Assembly (NCBI GenBank): GCA_018970785.1
Contig: JAGWVR010000011.1
Location: 1 to 55,967 of the forward strand
DNA length: 55,967 bases
Direction of reading: 5' to 3'
Source of the DNA: Planctomycetota bacterium
GTDB taxonomy: Bacteria; Planctomycetota; Planctomycetia; Pirellulales; UBA1268
Shown one piece after another: positions 41,981-51,208 of the stretch; positions within the stretch are counted from its first letter, which is position 1, and every line of letters begins with the position of its first letter. The notes below the pieces were generated by a model. That model had not been told where the DNA came from, searched no databases, and was given only the letters and a program-made list of their open reading frames with translations. The position numbers and the translations under genes were made by a program.

Positions 41981-42835
41981 TCAGCCCGCTCGGGCGTGAG
42001 CGTGAGTACTCTCTGAATCGGGCTCTGGAGTGCGGATTCGCAGAGTCACTCCGGGAGGACCGCGCCGCTCCTGTGCGAACCCGCGTTTTCCGTTCGACAG
42101 GAACGTCTGCAGGTGCACGACCGGTCCCGAGGGAAATTCCAGCGCGAGTGCCTCGAGGACCTCCGCCCACGGGATGCCGCGGCGATAGATGATTCGGTAA
42201 GCGGCCTTCAGTTCGGTGATCATGGCGCCCGTGTATCCGCCGCGCCGCAGACCGACGACGTTGAGCCCGACGACGCATCCGGTCTGGCCGTCGATGAGCA
42301 TGTAGGGAGGCACGTCCTGGGTGACGCGGGCATGGCCGCCGACCATCGCCAGTCGTCCGATACGGCAAAACTGATGGACTGCCACGGCGCCCGACACGAA
42401 CGCCCGGTCCTCGACCGTGACGTGTCCGCCGAGGAGGGCCGCATTGGCGAAGATGCAGTGGTCCCCGATGACCGTGTCGTGGCCGACGTGAACGCCGACC
42501 ATCACGTAATTGCCGTCGCCGATCGACGTGTTGCCGTCGGCGTGGAGCGCTCGGTGGACCGTGGAATGCTCGCGAAACACGTTGCGCTGTCCGATACGGA
42601 CGCCTCCGACATGCGCCGGACGAGCGACATGCTGAGGAGCGCCGCCGATCACCGCGTGCTCGTGGAACTCGTTGTACGGTCCGGCGGTCACGCCGGACTT
42701 GATCACCGCCCCCGATCCGACGGTGCAGTGTTCTCCGAGGACGACCCCACCTTCGATCACCGCGAACGGGCCGACAGTGACCCCCGCGCCGAGAATGGCG
42801 TCCGGACTGACGACTGCCAGCGGGTGGATGCTCAC
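41981..42835 (-). CDS. lpxA: UDP-N-acetylglucosamine O-acyltransferase (lipid A)
   Basis: A 284-residue left-handed beta-helix enzyme that makes the first step of lipid A. Hexapeptide turns are visible throughout (IHPLAVVSPDAILGAGVTVGPFAVIEGG). The active-site region is MVGVHVGHDTVIGDHCIFANAALLGGHV, and the LpxA-specific GLNVVGLRRGG is followed by a helical C-terminus. LpxA normally starts near the IHP block; GTG 42835 puts it there with GGGGGA just ahead. A GTG at 42868 is the longer option. The C-terminus is some 20 residues longer than usual. Confidence 0.92.
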   Translation of the reverse strand: MSIHPLAVVSPDAILGAGVTVGPFAVIEGGVVLGEHCTVGSGAVIKSGVTAGPYNEFHEHAVIGGAPQHVARPAHVGGVRIGQRNVFREHSTVHRALHADGNTSIGDGNYVMVGVHVGHDTVIGDHCIFANAALLGGHVTVEDRAFVSGAVAVHQFCRIGRLAMVGGHARVTQDVPPYMLIDGQTGCVVGLNVVGLRRGGYTGAMITELKAAYRIIYRRGIPWAEVLEALALEFPSGPVVHLQTFLSNGKRGFAQERRGPPGVTLRIRTPEPDSESTHAHARAG

Positions 42836-43130
42836 GGTCGTCCCCCGAGGGTGGTAAAGGGCGGCCACGAGCCGCCGAACCGTGCGAATCGCGGGTCGGC
42901 GTGGATCCCGACGAGTTCCGCGCCGGAGGGGTTATCGTCAGCGGTGCGGCGATGATTCAATCCCAGTTCCCAGGGGTGCCGGGTAGGTCGCCCACCTTAC
43001 CTCCGTTGCCTGCACCGCTTCGGTTGTCCGGGTCCCGCGGTCGAGCCTGGGTAGCGGTCTACACTGTCCGAGACATCTCCGCGGCGCCGGTCGCGGCATC
43101 CTTCCACGAGAAAGAAAAGAAGCGAACGAC

Positions 43131-43442
43131 ATGGAGACTCGCGAGGAACGGTACGCCGAGGCCGAGCGGCTCAAGGACGGGGGCAACCTCGCCGCTGCGG
43201 TGGCCTATCTCGAGGACGTCGTCAGTACCGACCCGACGTTCGACCTCGCCCACTCGGCACTCGCGGCGTGGTGCACGCGTCTGGAGCGGCATGGCGATGC
43301 CGTCCGCCATGCCCGGCGTGTCTGCGAACTGAAGCCCCTCGACCCGTTCAGCTTCACGGCGCTCAGCGTCGCCTGCATGCGCGCCGGCATGATCGCCGAG
43401 GCCGAGGAGGCGATGGCGCGGTCGCGGGGTTTGCAGGGGTAG
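43131..43442 (+). CDS. Small TPR protein
   Basis: A 103-residue protein built from about three tetratricopeptide repeats (YAEAERLKDGGNLAAAVAYLEDVVSTDP, AHSALAAWCTRLERHGDAVRHARRVCELKP, SFTALSVACMRAGMIAEAEEAMAR). It should be a soluble scaffold; its partner is unknown. ATG 43131 has an A-rich leader with GAAAAGAAG. It converges with the giant TPR gene. Confidence 0.8.
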   Translation: METREERYAEAERLKDGGNLAAAVAYLEDVVSTDPTFDLAHSALAAWCTRLERHGDAVRHARRVCELKPLDPFSFTALSVACMRAGMIAEAEEAMARSRGLQG

Positions 43443-43465
43443 CACCCCGGCCCGCCCCCCCTCTC

Positions 43466-46400
43466 TCAGGCGCCGACGGGCTGGTTGACGGCCTCCTCCA
43501 CCATCTGCAGACGCTGCCTGTCATCCGGCGAGAGCTTCTTCTCGTCGAGTCCCAATTGCCGGGCCTTCTCCAGAGAAACCCGTGCCTCGTCGGTCTGCTG
43601 GGCCTTGAGTTGCGCCAACGCGAGGTGCAGGTACTTCGCTGGTGAGGGAGTCAGCACCGATTCGGTGATGTCGATGATCGCCTGGCTCGTTTCGCCGGCG
43701 GCGAGCCAAACCAAGCCGCGGGTGTCGAGGAGGTCGGGATGGGGACCGAGCTCGAGAATCGCGGAGTCGATCAACCGCCGGGCCTCATCGACGGTGTCCG
43801 GATGCGCTTTGAGAAAGGCGAGGTTGTTGGCCACGACGGCTGAATGAATCGGCGCGACGTCAGGGCGGCTGAGGATCTTCCGGTAGGTGTCCTCGGCCTC
43901 CGCCAGCCGGCCTTCGGTCTCCTGAAGCAAGGCTTCGACCATCGCGATCCGCACCGACCCCGGATCCTGCCGCTTCGCCTTTTCAAACCAGCGATCGAGC
44001 CGTTTGCGCTGCTCCTCGTCGAGGCCGTCGGGTGCCGAGCGGAAGACGTTGACCGCTGACTGGAGGAAGCGTTCGATGGCGACCTGATCCCAGAGCGTCT
44101 CCAAGACGTCGAACGCCTCCGCCGCTCGTCCCTGCCGTCCGAGAAACTCAGCCCGGGCCAATCCGCCCTGCGGCGTCACCTCGGCGTACTGCGTCAGGAC
44201 CTTGTCGGCAGCTTTTGGGAAATTCAGCTCTTCGAGCAGCTTTGCGACCATTGCGAGCTGCGGCCCCTGCTGCGGCCCGACGGGGCCCGCTGGCATCAAC
44301 TGGCGGGCGGCTGCGATCGCCCGGTCGCGATCGTTCATCGCATCGGCAAGTTTGGCCTCCAAGGCCAGGGCCATCGGCGATCCGCCGGCGAGCGACTGGA
44401 GCTTTTGCAGCCACGTCCTGGCGCTCTCCATCTCGCCGTGGGAAATGAGCAGTTCGATCAGGATCGTGTACAGCCATGGCGGACTCGAGGGCGTCGACAC
44501 CAGCTCGATGAGATCCCGGCGGCAGGCTTCCCAGTCACCGAGTTTGTCGTGCAGCTGAGCCTGCAGGATCCGGTGATTGAGCGACAGCGGTTTTTGGCGA
44601 CGCAGTTCGTCGAGCAACTCGATGCTCCGCCGCCAGCAGGCGGGCTCGGGCCGGTCGGACAGCAACCCGACGAGCAATTCGAGATCCTCCGGGGAGCGCT
44701 TCCCGTCGTCGCCCACGTTTTGCTCGAGCAGCGACGTGGCCTTCTCGAGAGTCCGAAACGTGGCATTCGACCCGGCCAGCGTGGCGATCATGCGACGGGC
44801 CCAGCGTTTCACGTCCGCGGTCGATCCTTCGGCCGGGAGGGCGCAGATCCGCTCCAGTTCGGAGCGCGCTTCATTGACGCGCCCACGACGAACGAGGAAG
44901 TCAGCCAGCGCGCGAGCGGCGACGACGTCGTCGGCGTGGGTCGCGACCGCCGCGCGGTAATGGCGTTCGGCCGTGTCGTTTTGTCCGAGCACTTCGTACC
45001 CCAGTCCCGAGAACTGGTCGCGCCGTTCCGGTGCGATCGACTCGAGGGCCTGCTCGAGGGTTCGTTCCGCTTCGGCCCGGTGGCCGTTGGCGACCTGCAG
45101 TCCCAACAATTCGATCCACAGTTCCCCACGCGTCGGAGCGAGCTCAGCCGCCCGACGCAGCGCGTTCTCCGAGGCCGTGCCTTGCCCGCAGCGGGCGAGG
45201 AGGCGGCCAAGCCAGAGAAACGAATCGGGCTGGGTCGAGTCTTCGGGAACCGCCTCCCGTGCGAGGCGGACGGCCTCGTCCTTGCGCCCTTCCCGGAGCA
45301 GGATCTCGGCGGTGATGCGTTCCACGCCCCGCGACGCGACTCCGCCCAGGCGGGCGAGCACGGAACGGGCTTCGTCGAGTTGCTGCGTGTCGTAGAGCAT
45401 CGCGGCGAGTTTCGTCGCCACGTTGGGATTGGAGGCGCCGCGGGACAGCGCTTCACGCAGGCGCCCGATCGCACCCGGAACGTCTCCTTGGAGGTTCGAG
45501 ACGTCAGCGAACAATTGCTGGATCAGCGGCCACCCGGGTCGGGCGCTCTCGGCCTCGAGGAGCATCGCTCGGGCCTCCTCGACGGCGCGCCCCGCGTCCA
45601 CCGAGCTCCCGTTGATGTCGGTGACCTGATCCTCGCCGTCGCGCCGCGCCCTCAACGCACCGACGATCAGGACGGCGGCTTTCGCCACGCGGGTTTGCGG
45701 CGAATCGGGCTCACTGACGTTGACCAGGGCCTTCGCGTACTGACGGACCTTGGCGACGTTGCCCTGATCGAGCGCCGATTCCATCAGCGAGGACCGGATC
45801 CGCACGTCGTTGGGGCTCTTCTCGAGAACCCGCTGCCAGATGCGCTCTGCTTCGTCCTCGCGTCCGCTCCCCGCGTGCACCGACGCCACGCCGCTGAGCA
45901 CGTCGGCGGCCTCGAGTGGTGTCAGCTTGTCGCTGTCCTGCTCGATCCGGGCGAGCAGTTCGCGTGCCTCATCCGCCTTCGCCATCTGTGCGACCCGTAT
46001 CTCCGCACCGAGGACACCGGCGGAGTTCCTGATCTCGGGCGGTAACGACTCGACGACGGCCTGGGCCTCGATGATCCGGCCCGACTGGGCAAGCGATTTT
46101 GTCAGGCCGATGGCGAGGAGAGGGTCCTCGGAAGCGGAATCTCGGGCCCGCTGGAGGAGTTCGATGGCAGAGTCGGTTTCTCCCTTTTGGATCAGGACCT
46201 CGGCTTGGAGGAGGGCGAGTTGGGAATCAGTGATCGCCGACGACTCCCGCAGCATCGAGACGACGCTGTCCGCTTCTGTCCAGTCGCGTTCGGCGACGGG
46301 ACGCTGGAGCTGCTTCTGGATCCGCAGTTCGAGGAGGGGCTTCCAGATTTGCGGTGCCGACGGGAGCCGATCGGCGGGGAAGGCACGGCTGATCGCTTCG

Positions 46401-47857
46401 AATTCCGCCAGCGCCTCGTCGCGTCGCCCGGCGGCCTGCAGGGCCGATGCGACTCCGACGCGGGCAGCGAACGACTCCGGGCTGTCCTGCAGCACCCGGC
46501 GGTTCGCCTCGGCCTGCTGGTCGAATTGACCGAGCCGGTCGAAGCACTGCCCGAGAAGCAGGTCGACCTGGCGAGTCAGTTCTTCAGACTGGGCGACCAA
46601 CGGGCGCACTGCATCGAGCCGTCGCCTGGCGTCGTTCCACTCCTGCCGCGCCATCAGCGTCCGGGCTTCGTAGATCCCCACTGCCGCATGATCGGCACCG
46701 ACCACCTCGCGCAAGCGCGTGATCGTCTTGGCGGCGTCGTCGATTCGGTTCGTGGCGAAAAAGGTGTCGATGAGCATCGTCAAGAAAGCCGGATTGTCGG
46801 GGCGCGTCCGCAGGCCTTCCTCCAAGACCTCGATCGCCCGCTCGTGCTGCTGCTGCTGCATCGCCAGCACCGCCCGGCCCCGGACGACCTTTTCGTCCTG
46901 CTGGAACAGGTCCATGCTTTCCTCGATGTATCCCCGCGCCTTGTCGTATTCGCGTTTCGCCAGCGCCACCTCGAAGGCGGTGAAGAGGATGTCGGGGTTG
47001 TCCGACGCCAGCGACAGCGCCGTGTCGAGGTCAGCCGTGGCGGCGTCGAGGTTGCCGAATTGCCGGTTCCACCGGGCGCGGGCCAGCCAGGCCATCGGGT
47101 CGTTCGGAAGCGCTTCGACCAACCGTCCCATGACGCGGTCGCCGGTGGCTTGATCGCGGAATCGCTCGGCGAGGATCGTGGCGACGATGAGATATGAGTC
47201 GCCGGTTCCGGGCACCGCCGGGGCGTCGTCGACGAACGCCCGCGTCTGCAGGTCGAAGCCGATCATCCGTGCCGCGGTGGCGAGCCCTTCCTCGAACTTG
47301 CCCATCGCCGTCTCGGCTTTGGCGAGCATGATGTCGACGGTGATGGGGTTTTCGTGGTCCGGAGGGGCGGATTCCACGGGACTGCCGTCCCCAGCGCCAT
47401 CGCCAGCCGCCGCCGTCTGCCCGTCTGTCCCTCCCGCGATACCCGACCGGAGCATCAGCAGGTGGTCACGGGCCTCGGCGCCATTCCCCGCGTTCAACAA
47501 GAACCGCGCCAACTTGAAGCGAAGATCACGGTCGTCGGGCTTCTTCCGCAGCGCGCCCTCGGCGAGTTTGTAGGTGGCGATGAGGTCGACCCTCCCGCGT
47601 ACCGCCTGGGCCCGGTCAAGGACGAGTTTTGCATACTCGGCCCCGGCGTCGGCGTCGTCGGGTCGCATGCCCATGTAGCGGGAATAGAGCATCAGCGCGT
47701 CGTCGCGGCGTCCTTCGGCAAGACGCTGGGCGGCAAGTCGCTTCATGCCGCCGGCGTTGCGCCACAACTGGAAACGGTGCACCACGACCACGCCGATCAT
47801 CGTCGCCAGCACGACAACCAGCAGGCCGACGAGCAGAGCGACGTTGAATCTCTTCAT
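43466..47857 (-). CDS. Giant membrane-anchored TPR protein
   Basis: A 1463-residue protein. One N-terminal membrane helix (VALLVGLLVVVLATMIGVVVV, residues 6-26) is followed by a TPR superhelix that fills nearly the whole chain. Repeats of about 34 residues recur with ALxxxGxxxEA patterns, for example GRRDDALMLYSRYMGMRPDD and GRVNEARSELERICALP. A Gly/Ala-rich linker lies near residue 135-155. It resembles large planctomycete TPR proteins, and a distant similarity to exopolysaccharide-linked TPR proteins is possible. The start is set at ATG 47857 by the membrane helix; the frame runs on to 48013 without a good start. Confidence 0.88.
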   Translation of the reverse strand: MKRFNVALLVGLLVVVLATMIGVVVVHRFQLWRNAGGMKRLAAQRLAEGRRDDALMLYSRYMGMRPDDADAGAEYAKLVLDRAQAVRGRVDLIATYKLAEGALRKKPDDRDLRFKLARFLLNAGNGAEARDHLLMLRSGIAGGTDGQTAAAGDGAGDGSPVESAPPDHENPITVDIMLAKAETAMGKFEEGLATAARMIGFDLQTRAFVDDAPAVPGTGDSYLIVATILAERFRDQATGDRVMGRLVEALPNDPMAWLARARWNRQFGNLDAATADLDTALSLASDNPDILFTAFEVALAKREYDKARGYIEESMDLFQQDEKVVRGRAVLAMQQQQHERAIEVLEEGLRTRPDNPAFLTMLIDTFFATNRIDDAAKTITRLREVVGADHAAVGIYEARTLMARQEWNDARRRLDAVRPLVAQSEELTRQVDLLLGQCFDRLGQFDQQAEANRRVLQDSPESFAARVGVASALQAAGRRDEALAEFEAISRAFPADRLPSAPQIWKPLLELRIQKQLQRPVAERDWTEADSVVSMLRESSAITDSQLALLQAEVLIQKGETDSAIELLQRARDSASEDPLLAIGLTKSLAQSGRIIEAQAVVESLPPEIRNSAGVLGAEIRVAQMAKADEARELLARIEQDSDKLTPLEAADVLSGVASVHAGSGREDEAERIWQRVLEKSPNDVRIRSSLMESALDQGNVAKVRQYAKALVNVSEPDSPQTRVAKAAVLIVGALRARRDGEDQVTDINGSSVDAGRAVEEARAMLLEAESARPGWPLIQQLFADVSNLQGDVPGAIGRLREALSRGASNPNVATKLAAMLYDTQQLDEARSVLARLGGVASRGVERITAEILLREGRKDEAVRLAREAVPEDSTQPDSFLWLGRLLARCGQGTASENALRRAAELAPTRGELWIELLGLQVANGHRAEAERTLEQALESIAPERRDQFSGLGYEVLGQNDTAERHYRAAVATHADDVVAARALADFLVRRGRVNEARSELERICALPAEGSTADVKRWARRMIATLAGSNATFRTLEKATSLLEQNVGDDGKRSPEDLELLVGLLSDRPEPACWRRSIELLDELRRQKPLSLNHRILQAQLHDKLGDWEACRRDLIELVSTPSSPPWLYTILIELLISHGEMESARTWLQKLQSLAGGSPMALALEAKLADAMNDRDRAIAAARQLMPAGPVGPQQGPQLAMVAKLLEELNFPKAADKVLTQYAEVTPQGGLARAEFLGRQGRAAEAFDVLETLWDQVAIERFLQSAVNVFRSAPDGLDEEQRKRLDRWFEKAKRQDPGSVRIAMVEALLQETEGRLAEAEDTYRKILSRPDVAPIHSAVVANNLAFLKAHPDTVDEARRLIDSAILELGPHPDLLDTRGLVWLAAGETSQAIIDITESVLTPSPAKYLHLALAQLKAQQTDEARVSLEKARQLGLDEKKLSPDDRQRLQMVEEAVNQPVGA

Positions 47858-48317
47858 CGCGGGAGCCTCGGGGCGAGCACAGCCACAGGACCGCCACTGC
47901 AATCCCCGCCATGCGGGGGAGTTGGAATCGGCTCGGAACCGGCCGAGCGGCTCCAGAGCCGCGGCCGGCCAGGGGAGACTGCGGCAGCCTGTATCGTGTG
48001 GCGGCCACGACACGTCACCGGCAGCGCCTCATCTTAGCAAATCCCCGGGTTCGTGGGCAAAAACTCGCGGTCTTTACCGGTTTTCCGAGCCGGCCGAGGC
48101 TGCGACATCATTGCCGACTCCAGGCCGGCCCCGGGAACGGAAGTGGCGCGGTTCTGGGGGGCAGGGAAGTGCACTCCCGCGGCTTCGTGGCCGTCCGCCA
48201 AAGTTCGCGACCGATTGTGACGATTGGAGAAAAGAATCCGGTCGTGCCGGCGATGACGCCACGGGGCGGCGCCGCATACCCCACGACCGTCGGGAACCGC
48301 TCCGGAGTGCCATCGCC
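47858..48317. other. Divergent gap, giant TPR gene / secreted protein gene
   Basis: A 460-base region with the minus-strand promoter candidate at 48031-48060. No gene or repeat is recognised. The plus-strand promoter of the secreted protein gene could not be assigned. Confidence 0.4.
48031..48060 (-). promoter_or_regulatory. Sigma70-like promoter of the giant TPR gene
   Basis: Minus strand: TTGCCC (48060-48055), 18-base spacer, TAAGAT (48036-48031); four of six in each box. A leader of about 165 bases would result. Confidence 0.4.
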
Positions 48318-49268
48318 ATGACTCGCCGAAACCCCGCGCTTCCCGCCCGAGCGGTCGCGTCGTTCGTCATCCGCCGCTTCGGAATCCCGTGTGCCACCGT
48401 GGCAGTGGCCACGGCGGTCATGACCCACCATGGGCGACCGGCCACGGGAGCGGAACCTGCCGACCGGTCGGGAGTGGTTCTCGCGGTACCGGGGGACGAC
48501 GCCGCCGGCAGCGGGGTCGTCCCCGCAGGCGGCGTGCGCCACAGGGCGACGAAGGGCGATTCCTGCGAGCGTGCCGACTGCCCGCAGTGCCAGGCGCGCA
48601 AGCACTCGCGTCATCACTCCGGGGGGCCCGAGATCCCCGGCTGTCCGGCCCACTGCCCGGTGCGCCCCGACCGCTTCGGCTATTACCAGACCAATTGGCG
48701 CCGCTGGCCCGGCAACGTCGTGAAACCGGCGTCGTTCGAGGAAAAGGCAGTTCCGGTTTCCCCACCGAAGTCGGTAGTTCCCGGGATCGACGAGGAAGGC
48801 GGTGCCGCTGACGAGGCTATGGAGGACGATGGCGGCGAGGCCGACACGTTGCCCGAGCCGAATGCGGCTGCACCCCAACGCGGCGCTGCGGAGGCGGAGA
48901 AGTCGGCCGCACCCGCCGAACCCGTCCCGCCCGCGGCGCCCGCGCCTGTCGTCGAGAGGGAAGAACCGTCGGCGCCGAAGCCGCCCAAGCCCAAGGCGGC
49001 CGACGACCTGTTCGAACCGTCGTCGTCCGCCCTGCCCAAGCCGTCGTCCACGCTCGCCCAGTGGCGTGCCCGGCGGAGGCAGGCACCCGCCGCGCCCCGC
49101 CCGCCGGTCGAGGCCGAAGCGGGGACCGACGGCACGCGTCTGGCGACCAGCGTCGAACCTGTCGCCGGGCCGGCCCCAGCGGACGGGGCGGCGAACGAAC
49201 CGGCGGAAGTCGATCCGGGGACCCTCCGCTCCAAGCCGATCCGCGTCGCCGCCCCGCTGCGCCGGTAA
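48318..49268 (+). CDS. Secreted Pro/Ala-rich protein with FGYYQTNWRRWPG motif
   Basis: A 316-residue protein. The N-terminus (about residues 15-45) is a weak signal sequence, followed by a cysteine-rich part (CERADCPQCQ, CPAHCPVRPD) and the motif RFGYYQTNWRRWPGN at about 118-132, a motif I associate with planctomycete exported proteins. The remaining 180 residues are low complexity (Pro/Ala/Glu), probably disordered. Its job is unknown; a cell-envelope role is a guess. ATG 48318 has GGAG ahead; the frame continues upstream without a good start. The TAA stop is also the first three bases of repeat copy 3. Confidence 0.75.
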   Translation: MTRRNPALPARAVASFVIRRFGIPCATVAVATAVMTHHGRPATGAEPADRSGVVLAVPGDDAAGSGVVPAGGVRHRATKGDSCERADCPQCQARKHSRHHSGGPEIPGCPAHCPVRPDRFGYYQTNWRRWPGNVVKPASFEEKAVPVSPPKSVVPGIDEEGGAADEAMEDDGGEADTLPEPNAAAPQRGAAEAEKSAAPAEPVPPAAPAPVVEREEPSAPKPPKPKAADDLFEPSSSALPKPSSTLAQWRARRRQAPAAPRPPVEAEAGTDGTRLATSVEPVAGPAPADGAANEPAEVDPGTLRSKPIRVAAPLRR

Positions 49269-49384
49269 CTGGCGTTGGACAAAGCCAGCCCCGGCCTTCG
49301 TCCACGTGGGCGACCGCGGAAAACGTCGGAGGTTTTCCGCGGCGCTGCCAGCCCAATCCCGCGGCCGATCGTGGTGTCCACGGG
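49266..49384 (+). repeat. Structured repeat element, copy 3 of 3
   Basis: It begins TAACTGG at the stop codon of the upstream gene and aligns base for base with copy 1 through stem 1. Stem 1 pairs TGGACAAAG (49276-49284) with CTTCGTCCA (49296-49304, one mismatch). Stem 2 pairs CCGCGGAAAAC (49314-49324) with GTTTTCCGCGG (49332-49342), 11 perfect pairs that differ from copy 1 on both sides. The 5' arm of stem 3 is lost, but its 3' arm GCGGCCGATC and the end TCCACGGG are kept. Confidence 0.78.
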
Positions 49385-49414
49385 CGGCGAGCCGAATCGG
49401 ACCGCCAAGGGGCA

Positions 49415-49496
49415 TGCGAGAGGCGGGAGTCGAACCCGCACGCCTTTCGGCACTGGAACCTAAATCCAGCGCGTCTGCCAGTTTCGCCACTCTCGC
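49415..49496 (-). tRNA. tRNA-Leu (anticodon TAG)
   Basis: Minus strand, 82 bases. The acceptor GCGAGAG pairs with CTCTCGC, and stem CTGGA/TCCAG surrounds loop TTTAGGT with anticodon TAG. A long variable arm (TGCCGAAAGGCG) is typical of class II Leu tRNAs, and the T-arm GCGGG-TTCGACT-CCCGC is present. Discriminator A; CCA is not encoded. Confidence 0.97.
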
Positions 49497-49545
49497 CCGG
49501 TTGAACCGCCCGCTCATCCTACCCGGGGACGCGGCGAAAACTCCG

Positions 49546-51087
49546 TCACTGCCCGGCATCAGGGACGGCGGCCGGAGGGCTGGAGAGAAACCGATCGAGG
49601 TTGCCACGCCCGGCGGGTGAACGGGCCGGCCAGGCGGCGACGAGAAACTCCTGCTGCTCCTCGCCGCGGCGGCGGCCGGTGCGAATCTCCACTTCCTCGA
49701 CCCGCACTCCGTCGGGATGGGTCAGGTTCCAACGGGAGGCCAGGGTCGCCGCCAGACTCGCGGCGAACCGCCGCTGCACGGGGCGGTGGAGGTCCCAGCA
49801 GAGTTTGTGCCAGCGATGATGGGGCAGGGAGCAATACCCTCCCGGCGGTGGCCCGGGGACCACCGGTTCACCGTTCCTGAGCAGATCGACGATCCGACCG
49901 TCGGCGAGCCGGGCTTCGGCCTTTGTCCATTGCTGTTGCGGACGCACGTCGCCGAACATCCGCCAGTCTTGCTCGAGGGCCGAGAGGCGGATCGCCAGCC
50001 GCAGCCCGTCGGGGATCGGCGTCCCCTCCGGCCGATGGGCGAATACGGCACTGGCCAGCGCCACCGCCATGAGCGGAATCACCCCCGCCTGGCCGGCCAC
50101 CGCGAGTGGTCCCGCCGGCGGGGGTCTGGAAGCGGTCGCGTCGGCCACGCCCTCACCGAACCGGTCCCACACCGGACCGGGGATCAGCGCCAGCCAGGCG
50201 GCGATCCCCACCGGGGCGAACAGGCCCACCGACATCGTCACCCAGACCGCCGCATGGAGGAGGACGAACACCACGACCAGGCACGTCCGGACCGCGACCG
50301 TCGGCGTGAGCAAAAGCAGCGGGGCGCAGGCCAATTCGAGGGCCACGATCGCCCAGCCGGCCGGTGCCGTGACCCAGTGGCACGGCGCCAGCCAATTCCC
50401 GAACCGCGTGCCATGGTCGTGAATCGACAGCGCCAGGCCGACGGCGTCTCCGGCCAGCCAGATGGCGTTGCATTTCGAGATTCCCGCCGAGAGATAGACG
50501 ACGGCGATCTGGATCACCAGCGCGCCAGTGGCGGGCAGGGTCACGGCGTTGCTCGGCGCTGCTGTTGCGACCCCTCGGCGGGCGAGCGCGTCGATCGACC
50601 ACCGGGCCCCGAGCGGCAGGAAGATGCCCCACAGGAGCAGGCAGCCCAGCCACAGGTCGCCGGCGTTCGTCGCCGGGGCCGTCCGACGGACCACGCTGAC
50701 GATCACGATCCATGCCAGTGCCGTCGCCCAGCGCGTCTGCCAGCCGAGGGCGACGGCCGCGCCGGCGCCCGCCTGGAGTGCGAGGAGGACACGCGCCCAG
50801 GGGAGCGAGTCGTCGAGCCACGCCAACGACCACGCGGTCGGACCGCCGAGGGCGTCGCGGAGCACGTCGACGGGAAACACCCCGTCGGGCGCGAACATGG
50901 TCGCCACGTCTCGCGTCCGCGCCCCGGCGTCGGCGACGACGATGCATCCCAGCGCGATCCGGAAGGCGGCAAGGGAACGCGCGTCGAGGAGCGCGAAGCG
51001 GCACCATTGCCCGCAGGCTGCGACGGCGCGCCGGCCGGAATGGGGCGCGCTGGCGGCGGCCGGTGGGGCGTGGCGGGGACGCGGCAT
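49546..51087 (-). CDS. HTTM-domain membrane protein (vitamin-K carboxylase-like)
   Basis: A 513-residue integral membrane protein. About eight hydrophobic segments lie between residues 35 and 350. Family features of the HTTM / gamma-carboxylase-related group are SLAAFRIALGCIVVADA near the N-terminus and YLSAGISKCNAIWLAGDAVGLAL in the middle. The soluble C-terminal 160 residues contain DWRMFGDVRPQQQW, then a WDLHRP block. No substrate is known for the bacterial members. ATG 51087 has AAGGA just ahead. Divergent from lpdA. Confidence 0.83.
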   Translation of the reverse strand: MPRPRHAPPAAASAPHSGRRAVAACGQWCRFALLDARSLAAFRIALGCIVVADAGARTRDVATMFAPDGVFPVDVLRDALGGPTAWSLAWLDDSLPWARVLLALQAGAGAAVALGWQTRWATALAWIVIVSVVRRTAPATNAGDLWLGCLLLWGIFLPLGARWSIDALARRGVATAAPSNAVTLPATGALVIQIAVVYLSAGISKCNAIWLAGDAVGLALSIHDHGTRFGNWLAPCHWVTAPAGWAIVALELACAPLLLLTPTVAVRTCLVVVFVLLHAAVWVTMSVGLFAPVGIAAWLALIPGPVWDRFGEGVADATASRPPPAGPLAVAGQAGVIPLMAVALASAVFAHRPEGTPIPDGLRLAIRLSALEQDWRMFGDVRPQQQWTKAEARLADGRIVDLLRNGEPVVPGPPPGGYCSLPHHRWHKLCWDLHRPVQRRFAASLAATLASRWNLTHPDGVRVEEVEIRTGRRRGEEQQEFLVAAWPARSPAGRGNLDRFLSSPPAAVPDAGQ

Positions 51088-51208
51088 TCCTTGAACCCTC
51101 GCGCGGCTGAAACTACAACAGCAGGCCGTCGGCGGCGATCCCGGCTCGTGCTCCCCGAGCGGCCGACGCCGCGGGGGGCGCCGCCCGCCGAGGTTCCGGA
51201 GTGACGCG

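Noticed and set aside
43466..47857. Repetitive DNA or CRISPR-like array
   Set aside because: The periodicity is at the protein level (TPR units of about 34 residues); the DNA units are not identical, and no CRISPR array is seen anywhere in the window.
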